A stretch of DNA of 64,000 nucleotides from Jeotgalibacillus marinus (GTDB lineage: Bacteria > Bacillota > Bacilli > Bacillales > Jeotgalibacillaceae), in the NCBI RefSeq assembly GCF_040801915.1, contig NZ_JBFMIA010000006.1, forward strand, positions 1-64,000, given 5' to 3'. Each line of letters opens with the position of its first letter. The stretch's first letter is position 1. Shown here in pieces: positions 1 to 8,486 of the stretch. A program made the position numbers and the translations under genes. Under the pieces are notes generated by a model. That model was not told where the DNA came from. It did not search any database and saw only the letters and a program-made list of their open reading frames with translations.

Positions 1-54
1 CAGCGCCGATGGTAGTTGGGGGACTCCCCCTGTGAGAGTAGGACGTCGCTAGGC
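1..54 (+). rRNA. rrf: 5S ribosomal RNA, 3' end (partial)
   Basis: The first 54 bases match the 3' half of Bacillus 5S rRNA: the conserved AGCGCCGATGGTAGT segment, the GGGGGACTCCCCC helix and the GAGAGTAGGACGTCGC end. The 5' part lies outside the window, so an rRNA operon ends here. A terminator follows within about 10 bases. Confidence 0.95.
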
Positions 55-63
55 ACATGATAA

Positions 64-97
64 AAAAACCGTTCCCGTTGGGGAGCGGTTTTTTTCT
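64..97 (+). terminator. Terminator of the rRNA operon
   Basis: Stem AACCGTTCCC (67-76) pairs with GGGAGCGGTT (81-90), with one G-T pair, and is followed by a run of T. It lies directly after the 5S rRNA gene. Confidence 0.9.
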
Positions 98-182
98 TTT
101 CAATTGGCCCTTTGTCCATCAATGGACCGGGACCATGCGAGTGTTTCGAGTGGCAAGGAGCTCGAGGAAGTGAAGTTAGATC

Positions 183-1319
183 TTATAATGCGATTTTATT
201 CTTTAATTGAAGATAAGGTAACAGTGCTTCATATAGCTGATCTAGGTGTTGTTCTGTTGTATTGGGACCAAACGAAATGCGTATGAATCGGTTGGCTTCG
301 TCGACGGTTTTGCCGATTGCTGTCATAGTAGTGGCTGGATTTTGTTGTCCAATGTGACATGCACTTCCTGTAGAGACAGCGAGTTGCCGACGGTTGCACT
401 CCAGCATGAGCAATTGGCCTTGGACGTTTGAGCTTGTCATTCCAACAATAGAGGGAAGTTGTTGTGCTCCCTCGATAGTGATTGATTTTGAGTAGGGTTG
501 GATGAGATCGGTCCATTTTTTACGTAATAACAAGTAGTGTTGCTGATGATCGGTCATTTCATTTATGGCAATTTTAGATGCCGTGACAAATGAGGCAATT
601 CCAGGGACATTAATGGTTCCAGGTCGAAATCCTTGTTGGTGTGTAGCGAGTTTATAAACGGATTCCCAGTGTAAATTGGGATTGATGTAGACGGCTCCAA
701 CGCCTTTTGGTCCTCCTACTTTATGACTTGAGATGGATAAGCTATCAACATTGAGTTGTTTTACATCAATTGGAAGTTTTCCGAAAGATTGAACACAATC
801 GCAGTGAAATGGTATTCTCTTTGATTTTAAAAGAGCACCAATTTCTTGAATGTGCTGAGTGGTTCCAATTTCGTGATTGACATGCTGAATGGATACTAGA
901 ATAGTGTGAGCGGTAATGTTTTGTTCAATCACTGACAGTGAAATAAGTCCATCGGGTTGAACGGGAAGATAGGTTATTCGAAAGCCTTCTTCCTCAAGTG
1001 TAGAGAACGCCCCGAGAACGGAGGGATGTTCGAGCTTACTTGTTACAATGTGTCGGCCGCGATGGGCATGGCCTTTTACGATGGAACGAATGGCGAGGTC
1101 ATTGGATTCTGATCCTCCACTTGTAAAAAAGATTCCGTTTTTTTCGCCATTTAATAATTCAGCAAGTTTTAGCTTACAAGTTGAAAAAAGATCCTCTGCT
1201 TCAGAACCGGTGTCGTGTAGGCTGCTGGGATTTCCAGGGAAATGGTTGGTGGCTTGAATATACGTTTCTACGGCTTCTTCTCTCATGGGTGTAGTGGCCG
1301 CGTAATCTAAGTAAATCAT
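183..1319 (-). CDS. nifS: Cysteine desulfurase, NifS type, linked to NAD synthesis
   Basis: PLP-dependent class V aminotransferase fold enzyme of 378 residues that removes sulfur from cysteine for Fe-S cluster assembly. The PLP lysine is Lys200 in SSHKVGGPKG, and the persulfide cysteine is Cys321 in STGSACHIG. The N-terminus YLDYAATTP is typical. I start at the ATG at 1319 because a GAGGA site lies 9 bases before it; an upstream ATG at 1334 would place that site inside the gene. It is divergent from nadBCA, as in B. subtilis, where the adjacent desulfurase matures the Fe-S protein NadA. No nadR gene lies beside it here; the next feature is the rRNA end. Confidence 0.9.
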   Translation of the reverse strand: MIYLDYAATTPMREEAVETYIQATNHFPGNPSSLHDTGSEAEDLFSTCKLKLAELLNGEKNGIFFTSGGSESNDLAIRSIVKGHAHRGRHIVTSKLEHPSVLGAFSTLEEEGFRITYLPVQPDGLISLSVIEQNITAHTILVSIQHVNHEIGTTQHIQEIGALLKSKRIPFHCDCVQSFGKLPIDVKQLNVDSLSISSHKVGGPKGVGAVYINPNLHWESVYKLATHQQGFRPGTINVPGIASFVTASKIAINEMTDHQQHYLLLRKKWTDLIQPYSKSITIEGAQQLPSIVGMTSSNVQGQLLMLECNRRQLAVSTGSACHIGQQNPATTMTAIGKTVDEANRFIRISFGPNTTEQHLDQLYEALLPYLQLKNKIAL

Positions 1320-1389
1320 GTTTTCATTCCTCATTTCTACTAGATGAAAATGTTTCTCAAGATTAGGTATTGTATTTAGTGTAATGATA

Positions 1390-1424
1390 TGTAAAGATAG
1401 GTGTCAAGACAATTGTAAAGATAG
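1390..1424. promoter_or_regulatory. Putative NAD-repressor operator between nifS and nadB
   Basis: Two perfect 11-bp direct repeats TGTAAAGATAG (1390-1400 and 1414-1424) flank the inverted repeat TGTC-AA-GACA (1402-1411). The minus strand of that palindrome contains TTGACA, a likely -35 box for nifS. In Bacillus the nifS-nadBCA intergenic region is controlled by the nicotinate-responsive repressor NadR/NiaR (YrxA). Assigning this site to that repressor is inference from position and symmetry. Confidence 0.45.
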
Positions 1425-1438
1425 AAAGGTGAATCTTG

Positions 1439-3034
1439 ATGCACTATGATGTCATAATCGTGGGAAGTGGAATCGCCGCATATGCTGTGGCACGTCGGTT
1501 AGCAGCTGAAAAGAGGGTAGCGATCGTTACAAAAAGTGCTCAGACAACCAGTAACTCAATGCTCGCTCAAGGTGGCATCGCTTCAGCATTTAGTGAAGAA
1601 GACCATTGGAAGGTTCATTATGAAGACACACTTAAAGCTGGGGATAATCACTCAAATAAGCTAGCTGTTACTTACCTTGTTCAGCAGGGGCCGAGAGTTG
1701 TCCGAGAATTAATTGCGGAAGGGATGGAATTTGATCAGGATGAATCCGCAGAGTATTTATTAGGAAGTGAAGGGGCACATTCGTACCGGCGGATTTTGCA
1801 TGCTGGGGGAGATGCAACAGGAAAAAAATTAACGTCATTTTTATATAAAGAGATCGATCATCAAATTGATCTAATTGATTATTGCGCGGTAGTAGAATTA
1901 GTAGTTGAACAAGAGAGATGTGTTGGAGTTAAGGTTGTAGAGTCTAGTGGAGAAATCTTAAGTTTTTATAGCGATCATGTGGTTTTAGCAACAGGTGGAT
2001 GTGGGAATCTTTTCACGCATTCTTCTAATGCAGCAACAGCAAATGGTGAAGGGCTGTCTTTAGCGTATTATGCAGGAGCTAAATTGGTAGATTTAGAGTT
2101 TGTTCAGTTTCATCCGACAGTATTAGAGGTGGATCATGGTTCTTGCGGGTTAATTTCGGAAGCGGTACGAGGAGAGGGTGCGTTATTAGTAACAGCTGCT
2201 GGAGAAAGAATCATGGAACACGTTCATCCGCTTAAAGATTTGGCGCCGAGGGATATTGTCGCAAGAGAAGTGTATCGCAGGATGATGGGAGGAGAAAAAA
2301 TTTATTTATCGATCAATCATGTGAAAAATTTCACAGGAAGATTTCCTACCATTACATCATTATGCATGCAAGAAGGGATCGATTTGTCTAATGGAATGAT
2401 TCCAATAAAGCCAGGCGCTCATTTTCATATGGGTGGGATTCAAGTGAATCAGGTTGGTCAAACGTCTGTTAATGGGCTTTATGCTGTTGGAGAAGTAGCG
2501 TGCACGGGTGTTCATGGGGCAAATCGACTGGCGAGTAATTCGTTACTAGAAGGTCTTGTGTACGGAGAATCACTAGCAAATTTTATTTTAGATCAACCCA
2601 TATCGCATAAAAGAATCCCCCATGTGCACATGCGATCCGGTAATAAAGTGCTTCTATCGGCTCCTTTTTTAGCAAAGATAAAAGAACTGATGACGCATCA
2701 TGTTGGGATTGAACGCACATCCAAAAAACTAGGAGACCTTGTGGGGGAACTTGGTGACCATTTATCCAAAGTGGATGTCGAGGATCTGGGTGGGTACCGT
2801 GCAGATGAGATTTTGCGCATTCATCAAATGACAGCAGCTTATTTAATCGCGAAATCAGCTTATGAGCGCGAAGAAAGCAGAGGCGCACATTATTGTGTGG
2901 ATTTTCCTGAGAAAAATAAGGAATGGGAAGGTCGACAAATTGTTCAATTTATAACGCGAAATTTAGAGAGTGGGGGAAAAAAGACCAATGAATTTGTTAA
3001 AAGCGAGAAGACTGCTCGAGCAGTTTTTACATGA
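1439..3034 (+). CDS. nadB: L-aspartate oxidase
   Basis: FAD enzyme that oxidises L-aspartate to iminoaspartate, the first step of de novo NAD synthesis. The 531-residue protein has the FAD-binding GSGIAAYAVA near the N-terminus, SNSMLAQGGIA, the substrate-side motif QFHPTVLE, the catalytic-region motif LAPRDIVARE, HFHMGGI and the C-terminal GANRLASNSLLEGLVYGE. I chose the ATG at 1439, 7 bases after AAAGGTG, rather than the TTG at 1436. It is the first gene of nadBCA, and its 3' end overlaps nadC by 47 bases, so the genes are probably translationally coupled. Confidence 0.95.
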   Translation: MHYDVIIVGSGIAAYAVARRLAAEKRVAIVTKSAQTTSNSMLAQGGIASAFSEEDHWKVHYEDTLKAGDNHSNKLAVTYLVQQGPRVVRELIAEGMEFDQDESAEYLLGSEGAHSYRRILHAGGDATGKKLTSFLYKEIDHQIDLIDYCAVVELVVEQERCVGVKVVESSGEILSFYSDHVVLATGGCGNLFTHSSNAATANGEGLSLAYYAGAKLVDLEFVQFHPTVLEVDHGSCGLISEAVRGEGALLVTAAGERIMEHVHPLKDLAPRDIVAREVYRRMMGGEKIYLSINHVKNFTGRFPTITSLCMQEGIDLSNGMIPIKPGAHFHMGGIQVNQVGQTSVNGLYAVGEVACTGVHGANRLASNSLLEGLVYGESLANFILDQPISHKRIPHVHMRSGNKVLLSAPFLAKIKELMTHHVGIERTSKKLGDLVGELGDHLSKVDVEDLGGYRADEILRIHQMTAAYLIAKSAYEREESRGAHYCVDFPEKNKEWEGRQIVQFITRNLESGGKKTNEFVKSEKTARAVFT

Positions 3035-3848
3035 AGATCTTGGTGATCATGATTTAACAAGCCAGACCTTATTTACAGTAAATGACCATGGCAAAGCAGA
3101 TTTTATTCTAAAAGATGATGGTGTGATTGCTGGACTGCCTTTGATTCAAGAGGTGTATCATCTGTTAGATCCGAGTGTTCGCGTTGAGTTATTTACACAG
3201 GATCGTCAAAAAGTAAGGGGTGGTGAACGCGTAGCTGAAGTTACCGGTCCAATTCAATCATTGCTTGCTGGCGAGCGGGTAATATTGAATTTACTTCAAC
3301 GGATGAGTGGCATTGCAACGCTAACGAATCAAGCAGTAACAGCACTGAATAGCTGTCATACAAAAATATGTGATACAAGAAAAACAACTCCTGGTTTAAG
3401 AATGTTTGAAAAATACGCTGTGCGCTGCGGAGGTGGAGTTAATCACCGCTTCGGTCTTTACGATGGGGTCATGTTGAAAGACAACCATATTGCGTATGCA
3501 GGTTCGATCAGGCAAGCGGTTGAGACGGTTCGAAACCAAGTCGGTCACATGGTGAAAATTGAAGTGGAAATTGAGACGGAAGAACAGCTTCAACAAGCCA
3601 TTGAATCAAAAGCGGATATCATTATGTTTGATAATTGTTCTGCAGAGACAATTCGTCAATGGATTAATCAAGTGCCACAATCGATTGTGACGGAAGCTTC
3701 AGGTGGAATATCCATTGATCAATTGAATGAGTATGGAAAATCGGGTGTGGATTTTATTTCGCTAGGTTTACTTACTCATTCAGTAAAAAGTTTGGATATT
3801 AGTCTTGATTTAAAGATGATGGGAAAGGAGAGAGCAAGGTATGCTTGA
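2988..3848 (+). CDS. nadC: Nicotinate-nucleotide pyrophosphorylase (quinolinate phosphoribosyltransferase)
   Basis: Converts quinolinate and PRPP to nicotinate mononucleotide. The 286-residue protein shows the N-terminal EDLGDHDLTSQ, the PRPP/quinolinate-site segment ICDTRKTTPGLR, GGGVNHRFGLYDGVMLKDNHI, and the phosphate-binding end TEASGGI. The ATG at 2988 gives the usual N-terminus MNLLKARRLLEQF; a GTG at 2970 is possible but adds residues not normally present. It overlaps nadB upstream and nadA by 8 bases downstream. Confidence 0.95.
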   Translation: MNLLKARRLLEQFLHEDLGDHDLTSQTLFTVNDHGKADFILKDDGVIAGLPLIQEVYHLLDPSVRVELFTQDRQKVRGGERVAEVTGPIQSLLAGERVILNLLQRMSGIATLTNQAVTALNSCHTKICDTRKTTPGLRMFEKYAVRCGGGVNHRFGLYDGVMLKDNHIAYAGSIRQAVETVRNQVGHMVKIEVEIETEEQLQQAIESKADIIMFDNCSAETIRQWINQVPQSIVTEASGGISIDQLNEYGKSGVDFISLGLLTHSVKSLDISLDLKMMGKERARYA

Positions 3849-4956
3849 TATGATCACGATGATGCCAGCTGAATATAAAGAGGCAAGCCATTTTGAGTTG
3901 ATCACACGCGTGACAGCGATAAAAAAACGCATGGGAGACAGACTTTTTATACCAGGTCATCATTATCAAAAGGATGAAGTGATTCAGTTTGCCGATGCAA
4001 CGGGTGACTCGCTTCAGCTTGCTCAGGTGGCAGCAAAGCAATATCAAGCAGAATTTATTGTATTTTGCGGTGTTCATTTTATGGCTGAAACAGCTGATAT
4101 TTTGGCTACTCCTCATCAAAAAGTGATATTGCCTGATATGAGAGCAGGATGCTCCATGGCGGATATGGCAAATATCAACCAAACCGAACGCGGATGGGAG
4201 AAACTCAAGCAGCTTTTTGGCGATACGATTCTTCCGGTGACGTATGTGAATTCCACAGCAGCCATAAAAGCATTTGTCGGTCGTAACGGCGGTGCCACTG
4301 TAACTTCCTCGAACGCAAGCAAAATGGTCGAATGGGCTTTTGAGCAAAAGGATCGACTCTTTTTCTTGCCAGATCAGCATTTAGGAAGAAATACAGCTTT
4401 TGACTTAGGCATTCCGCTTACACAAATGGCCGTATGGGATCCAATTCGAGAAAAGCTTGAGTATGAAGGCGACCTTGATCAAGTAAAAGTGATTTTATGG
4501 AAAGGGCATTGCTCGGTTCATATGAACTTTCGGGTAGATCATATTGAACAAATTCGTCGTGAGGATCCTTCCATTTCGATTATTGTGCATCCTGAATGTA
4601 CGAGAGAAGTGGTCGGTTTAGCAGATGACGCTGGATCAACAAAGTATATTATTGATACAATCGCACAGGCTGAAAAAGGGTCAAAATGGGCGATCGGTAC
4701 AGAGATGAACTTGGTGAATCGATTGAAGAACGACTATCCAGACTTGCACATTCGTTCATTAAATCCAACTATGTGTCCGTGCCTTACAATGAATCGAATC
4801 GATCTCCCTCATCTTGCATGGATACTAGAGTCACTCGAGCGTAATGAAATACATAATCAAATAACGGTCGATAAAGACATTGCATACGATGCAAAACGTG
4901 CACTAGATAAAATGCTTTCGTTATCGAGCAAAAAACAGGAAAGTGTACGATTGTAA
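3841..4956 (+). CDS. nadA: Quinolinate synthase A (4Fe-4S)
   Basis: Condenses iminoaspartate with dihydroxyacetone phosphate to quinolinate. It has 371 residues, close to Bacillus NadA. Candidate cluster ligands are Cys104 in AGCSMAD, Cys253 in HPECTREV, and a cysteine of the MCPC motif at 311-314. The repeated-domain signatures FCGVHFMAETA and VTSSNASKM are present. It starts with ATG after AAAGGAGAG and overlaps the end of nadC. The adjacent nifS probably supplies sulfur for its oxygen-sensitive cluster. A strong terminator follows, so it is the last gene of the operon. Confidence 0.95.
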   Translation: MLDMITMMPAEYKEASHFELITRVTAIKKRMGDRLFIPGHHYQKDEVIQFADATGDSLQLAQVAAKQYQAEFIVFCGVHFMAETADILATPHQKVILPDMRAGCSMADMANINQTERGWEKLKQLFGDTILPVTYVNSTAAIKAFVGRNGGATVTSSNASKMVEWAFEQKDRLFFLPDQHLGRNTAFDLGIPLTQMAVWDPIREKLEYEGDLDQVKVILWKGHCSVHMNFRVDHIEQIRREDPSISIIVHPECTREVVGLADDAGSTKYIIDTIAQAEKGSKWAIGTEMNLVNRLKNDYPDLHIRSLNPTMCPCLTMNRIDLPHLAWILESLERNEIHNQITVDKDIAYDAKRALDKMLSLSSKKQESVRL

Positions 4957-4967
4957 GAGGGTGAACG

Positions 4968-5008
4968 AAAAAAGAACATGGGGAAATCATTCCCATGTTC
5001 TTTTTCAT
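4968..5008 (+). terminator. Terminator after nadA
   Basis: A long stem built on AAGAACATGGG and CCCATGTTCTT with a short loop, flanked by A and T runs, lies directly after the nadA stop codon. It could work in both directions. Confidence 0.9.
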
Positions 5009-5028
5009 GTCAGTATCTCTTCAGTGAA

Positions 5029-5782
5029 ATAATCTAACACCATACATCCAGCTCCTTGAGCTACGATATTGTAGGATCCAGCTGATTTAGTAATCTGGAC
5101 ATGACTATTAGGATACTGAATCATTCGCTTTTCTGCTGTCTCAAAGGCGGCATCGTAGAAGAGTGGTTTTGGCACCAGAACTCCTCCGCAGATTCTATAT
5201 TGGGCTGAAAAAGGAAAATTAAATTAGTAAGACCCATGCCAAAATAATGAGCGGCTTCCTTCACTACTTCTAAACAAAGTGGATCTTTCCTATCTAAAGC
5301 TTCTAAAACATGGTGAAAATCTAACTCATCCATATCATTAACTTCTTCTTGGAGAGAGGAGGCTTTACCACGTTTCAACCGTCTGATGACTTCGTCTCGA
5401 ATGGCTGGCAAGCTGCTCTCCCGTATATTTTGAATCCATCTTTAATTTTTTAACGTCTAAGATCTTTAATTTTAAGTCAAGTTGCAATACTGTAGTATAT
5501 AAACTTGTAATTTCTACCCCGATTAAGTAGTAATCGTTGGGGTTTATAACGTACATTAATGGTTTTCTTCCTCCACTTGATTCCCCGACTCCACTATCAT
5601 ATATAAGTCCTTCCTGTACGAGTTCATCTAATAAACGTGCACAAGTCGCATGTTTGTAACCTGCTAGTTCAGGTAAATGTTATACGAATTAAACTATATA
5701 AAAGTTTTAAACTCTTTTCTTTTGGTGATGTTAAGTTAACGAATTGCCTCAGTATATTTCTTCCAGAATCTAATTTTTATAG
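5029..5782 (-). pseudogene. Broken ROK-family transcriptional regulator (XylR/NagC type)
   Basis: Read on the minus strand in several frames, this stretch gives a collapsed ROK repressor. First comes an N-terminal winged-helix part (SGRNILRQFVNLTSP, then GYKHATCARLLDELVQEG after a frameshift). The linker and ROK start follow, SSGGRKPLMYVINPNDYY and IGVEITS. Then there is a jump to the C-terminal region IRDEVIRRLKRGKASS and FGMGLTNLIFLFQPN, and after a further frameshift the end GGVLVPKPLFYDAAF. Most of the sugar-kinase-like core, roughly 150 residues, is missing. With at least three breaks it cannot make a functional repressor. Its former target is unknown. Confidence 0.8.
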
Positions 5783-6264
5783 GTAATAAATTAAATGAAT
5801 ATGTAGAAATGAGTATGAAGCAAACAAACTTTTACTATTGAGGGAATCCTTCCTATCCCCATTATAAGACAGGAATCCGATTTGACATGCAAGATTTTAT
5901 GATTAAGAACCTAAGTGGAGGGAGCTATGATTTCTTCTAAAGAGGTGTTGAATGGATAAATGCTATTTGATAGAGATTTTCCATTTAAATAATGATCGAA
6001 AAAGCTAAACTTCGTATTGCTCTAGTCACACTTTTCTACAACCCTTCAAAGCTATCCGTAGACCTTTAAAAAAGTAGGGTCTGAAACTTTTAAAAAGAAG
6101 TAATTATGAAATTTACTCAATTAGTATTTTAACAGGTTTCATAAAAAGACGAACTAGGCACTCTGGGTTTTTATCAAAAATAAAAAAAGAGTATGTTTTT
6201 TTATTTAACTATCACGTGTATTCTCGTTTTTTGTTGAACTTTTTATCATAATGATTTTTTCGTA
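5783..6264. other. Gene-free AT-rich stretch
   Basis: About 480 bases with no convincing reading frame on either strand. A ribosome-site-like GGAGGG before an ATG near 5928 opens only 10 codons. The sequence looks like decayed intergenic DNA between the broken regulator and the PNP promoter. Confidence 0.5.
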
Positions 6265-6293
6265 TTTACAATCGCTATAGACCTTATTATAAT
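6265..6293 (+). promoter_or_regulatory. Promoter of the purine nucleoside phosphorylase gene
   Basis: The -35 box TTTACA (6265-6270) and perfect -10 box TATAAT (6288-6293) are separated by 17 bases. The start codon at 6388 lies about 90 bases downstream. Confidence 0.75.
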
Positions 6294-6387
6294 TAAAATG
6301 AGAATATTCAAAAATATTTAACAGGAGTTGATTTAATACTTTAAAAGTTTGATAAGATACATCTATTTCATTTAGGAGGAATTATTA

Positions 6388-7206
6388 ATGCACGTATTAC
6401 AAGATATTTTAGAAGCTAGAGACTTCATTATGAGCAAATTAGATGACCGCCCTACGATTGGATTGATTTTAGGATCTGGTCTAGGAATATTGGCTGATGA
6501 AATTGAAAACGCTATCACTATTCCATATAGTGAAATTCCTCATTTTGCAAAATCCAAAGCTATTGGACATGCTAATGAGTTAGTAATTGGACAGTTAAAG
6601 GGAAAAACTGTTGTAGCGATGAAGGGGCGTTTTCATTATTATGAAGGTTTTACACTAGATGAAGTTACGTTTCCAGTGCGTGTGATGAAGGCACTAAATG
6701 TAGAAGAATTGATTATTACCAATGCATGTGGCGCGGTCAATACAGATTTCCAACCTGGGGACTTAATGTTGATTTCCGATCACATTAATTTAGTTGCTAC
6801 TAACCCTTTAATTGGGTCAAACAATGATGAGCTTGGAACTCGTTTTCCGGATGTGTCCAAAGTATACAATCCTGAATTACGAAGCATTGCTACGAAAGTG
6901 GCTAATGAACAAAACATTACTCTGCAAAATGGTGTATATGCTTGGTGGAGTGGACCAGCCTATGAAACTCCGGCAGAAATTCTTATGATTCGTACCTTAG
7001 GCGCAGATGCCGTTGGGATGTCAACCGTACCTGAAGCACTTGTGGCTGTTCATGGGAACATGAAAGTTTTAGGTATCTCTTGTTTAACAAACATGGCATG
7101 TGGAATTTTGGATCAACCATTAAATCATGATGAGGTAATTGAAGTAGCTGGTAAAGTTAAAATGAAATTTCTCGAATTAGTTAAGGGCGTTATAGAAGAA
7201 ATTTAA
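6388..7206 (+). CDS. Purine nucleoside phosphorylase (PNP/MTAP family)
   Basis: Phosphorolyses purine nucleosides, probably inosine and guanosine, to base and ribose-1-phosphate. The 272-residue protein has the phosphate-site GSGLG (29-33), GRFHYYEGF (80-88), NACGAVN (112-118), the base-site GPAYETPAEI with Glu193, and Asn235 in LTNMACG. These point to the trimeric PNP family, as in B. subtilis PupG. The segment before GPAYETP reads AWWS, which is unusual. It has a strong AGGAGG site 8 bases before the ATG. It stands alone, but a nupC fragment downstream suggests it once belonged to a nucleoside uptake and salvage locus. Confidence 0.9.
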   Translation: MHVLQDILEARDFIMSKLDDRPTIGLILGSGLGILADEIENAITIPYSEIPHFAKSKAIGHANELVIGQLKGKTVVAMKGRFHYYEGFTLDEVTFPVRVMKALNVEELIITNACGAVNTDFQPGDLMLISDHINLVATNPLIGSNNDELGTRFPDVSKVYNPELRSIATKVANEQNITLQNGVYAWWSGPAYETPAEILMIRTLGADAVGMSTVPEALVAVHGNMKVLGISCLTNMACGILDQPLNHDEVIEVAGKVKMKFLELVKGVIEEI

Positions 7207-7507
7207 TTAGGGAAGATGTTCAAAGCTCTCGCATTGGGAGGATTTTCAGTTTCAGTTTTTTTTAGGTATGATTGGGTGGATTGTATTGAAGTTATAGAGT
7301 TACATGAAACTAATGGAATTACTAGTTTCAGTACCCAAATTTGCAACCTTTTTATTAAACTTTTTGTGTAGGAATTAATTGAATGTTTATCTATCATAAA
7401 TTGGAATTGATTTCCTCAACTGATGAGTTTGAGGTAACAACTGAGCCCAGGTGGAAAGGTGAAGAGCTAAATAGAAAAGTACGAGGTGCTATAGAGGGAT
7501 ATCTAAT
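7207..7507. other. Gene-free stretch between PNP and the nupC fragment
   Basis: No start codon with a ribosome site opens a convincing gene here. A short open frame around 7425-7540 runs into the nupC fragment but matches nothing I recognise. Confidence 0.45.
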
Positions 7508-7640
7508 GGGGCATATGTGGAATCATTGCCATTCTTGGTAGCACTCTTATTTTTTCTAGCTATCGAAAGTCTATTAATTTACGAACTGTTTTTGGTGGTT
7601 TAGCCATCCATTATTGGGTTACTGGTCTTAACATTTGAAA
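7508..7640 (+). pseudogene. Fragment of a NupC-type nucleoside transporter
   Basis: One frame reads GIIAILGSTLIFSSYRKS followed by INLRTVFGGLAI. This is the characteristic N-terminal first helix and loop of concentrative nucleoside (NupC) transporters. The likely start ATG TGG at about 7515 is out of frame by one base, and the frame is lost again after about 40 codons. The remaining 350 or so residues are absent. It lies downstream of PNP in the same direction, consistent with an old salvage operon. Confidence 0.7.
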
Positions 7641-7674
7641 GTTTTTCAGCGAAGAACTCCAAGATACCAAATAA

Positions 7675-8160
7675 ATGTCTGCACTAAGTAAAGTGATTCT
7701 CTTTCAAGGCGAGCAACATTACCTTATATGTCTAAGAATAAAGCGTTTCCTTAAAGGGAAGCGCTTTTTGCGTGCGACGGGCATTCCCACGATCGAAGAT
7801 CGAATCGTTCAACAAGCGGTCGTAAATGTTCTTGAACCGAAGTTTGAAGAGTTCATCTTTCGCAAACGCTTAAGAGTAGCGATGATTCATCATCATCCAA
7901 CCCAACGAAAAGGGTGGGCAATGATAACAAAAAGGACCATTGAATTTTTTGCGAAAATTGGTTTAGTGCCTGCGTACCAGTATTACTATGGTAAGCAGTA
8001 TGGTCACAGTCTCGAAGAGTATGTTCAGCATTTGAAAGAAAAGAGCATAAAGAAGCGTGAGCGACTGATCCAACGAAAAAAAGAACGCAGGGAAGAGTAC
8101 TATACTCCACAGCGCATCCGCCAAATATACTATGCAAAACAAAGGTTAGCAAAGAACTGA
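7675..8160 (+). pseudogene. Deleted group II intron reverse transcriptase/maturase
   Basis: An open frame of 161 codons contains the RT block GIPTIEDRIVQQAVVNVLEP, typical of group II intron maturases (LtrA type). It is followed directly by a basic C-terminal segment KGWAMITKRTIEFFAKIGLV and many Lys/Arg. The RT palm including the YADD catalytic box and most of the maturase domain are missing, although the frame stays open across the junction. No ribosome site precedes the ATG. Enzymatic activity is not expected. Confidence 0.75.
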
Positions 8161-8182
8161 TTAAAACGTCAAACACATTGGT

Positions 8183-8252
8183 AAGCCGTATGCCTTAATA
8201 GGGCACGTACGGTTTGATGAGGGGGTAGCCTTGAAAAAGGTTACCCTACTCT
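8183..8252 (+). ncRNA. Group II intron domains V and VI
   Basis: Domain V: AGCCGTATGCC (from 8184) pairs with GGCACGTACGGTT, keeping the AGC catalytic triad and a 2-base bulge on the 3' strand. Domain VI: the GAGGGGGTAGCC side pairs with GGTTACCCTACTC, leaving a bulged A at about 8248 in the branch-point position. Confidence 0.8.
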
Positions 8253-8357
8253 GCAAGTAATGTTTTTTTAAAAAAACAAATCAACTTTACTTTTTCCCTT
8301 GTGACTAGTAGGATTGCTTTTAAGTTATATCGGCAGAGTGTAGGGAACAATATGTAG

Positions 8358-8384
8358 GAGATGGATTGTAATCAATCTCTTTTT
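8358..8384 (+). terminator. Possible terminator upstream of yebG
   Basis: GAGATGGATT (8358-8367) pairs imperfectly with ATCAATCTC (8371-8379) and is followed by TTTTT. It could insulate yebG from transcription through the intron remnant. Confidence 0.4.
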
Positions 8385-8486
8385 ATATTTAATTTTTTAT
8401 GAAGCGGACATTGTCACGCTTAAAAAGAAACTATATTTTGTAGCGGTGTCGTTTGAAGAGGGAAAATAGCACAGGAGGAAAGAAAA

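Larger units (their letters stand above)
7675..8255 (+). mobile_element. Group II intron remnant, 5'-truncated and internally deleted
   Basis: The stretch joins a shortened reverse-transcriptase reading frame (7675-8160) to a well-preserved intron 3' end with domains V and VI (about 8183-8252). Domains I-III of the ribozyme and most of the RT are missing, so it cannot splice or move by itself. The 5' limit is uncertain; I take the start of the open frame. The outer 3' end is near the branch-point helix, about 8255. Confidence 0.75.

Noticed and set aside
104..286. 60-codon plus-strand frame after the rRNA terminator
   Set aside because: It overlaps the 3' end of nifS on the other strand and has no ribosome site.
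3799..4380. 193-codon minus-strand frame
   Set aside because: It lies opposite nadA, has no ribosome site and no family pattern; it is a shadow of the real gene.
6146..6160. PurBox-like sequence upstream of the PNP gene
   Set aside because: Only about 10 of 13 positions match, and no second inverted box lies at the right distance.
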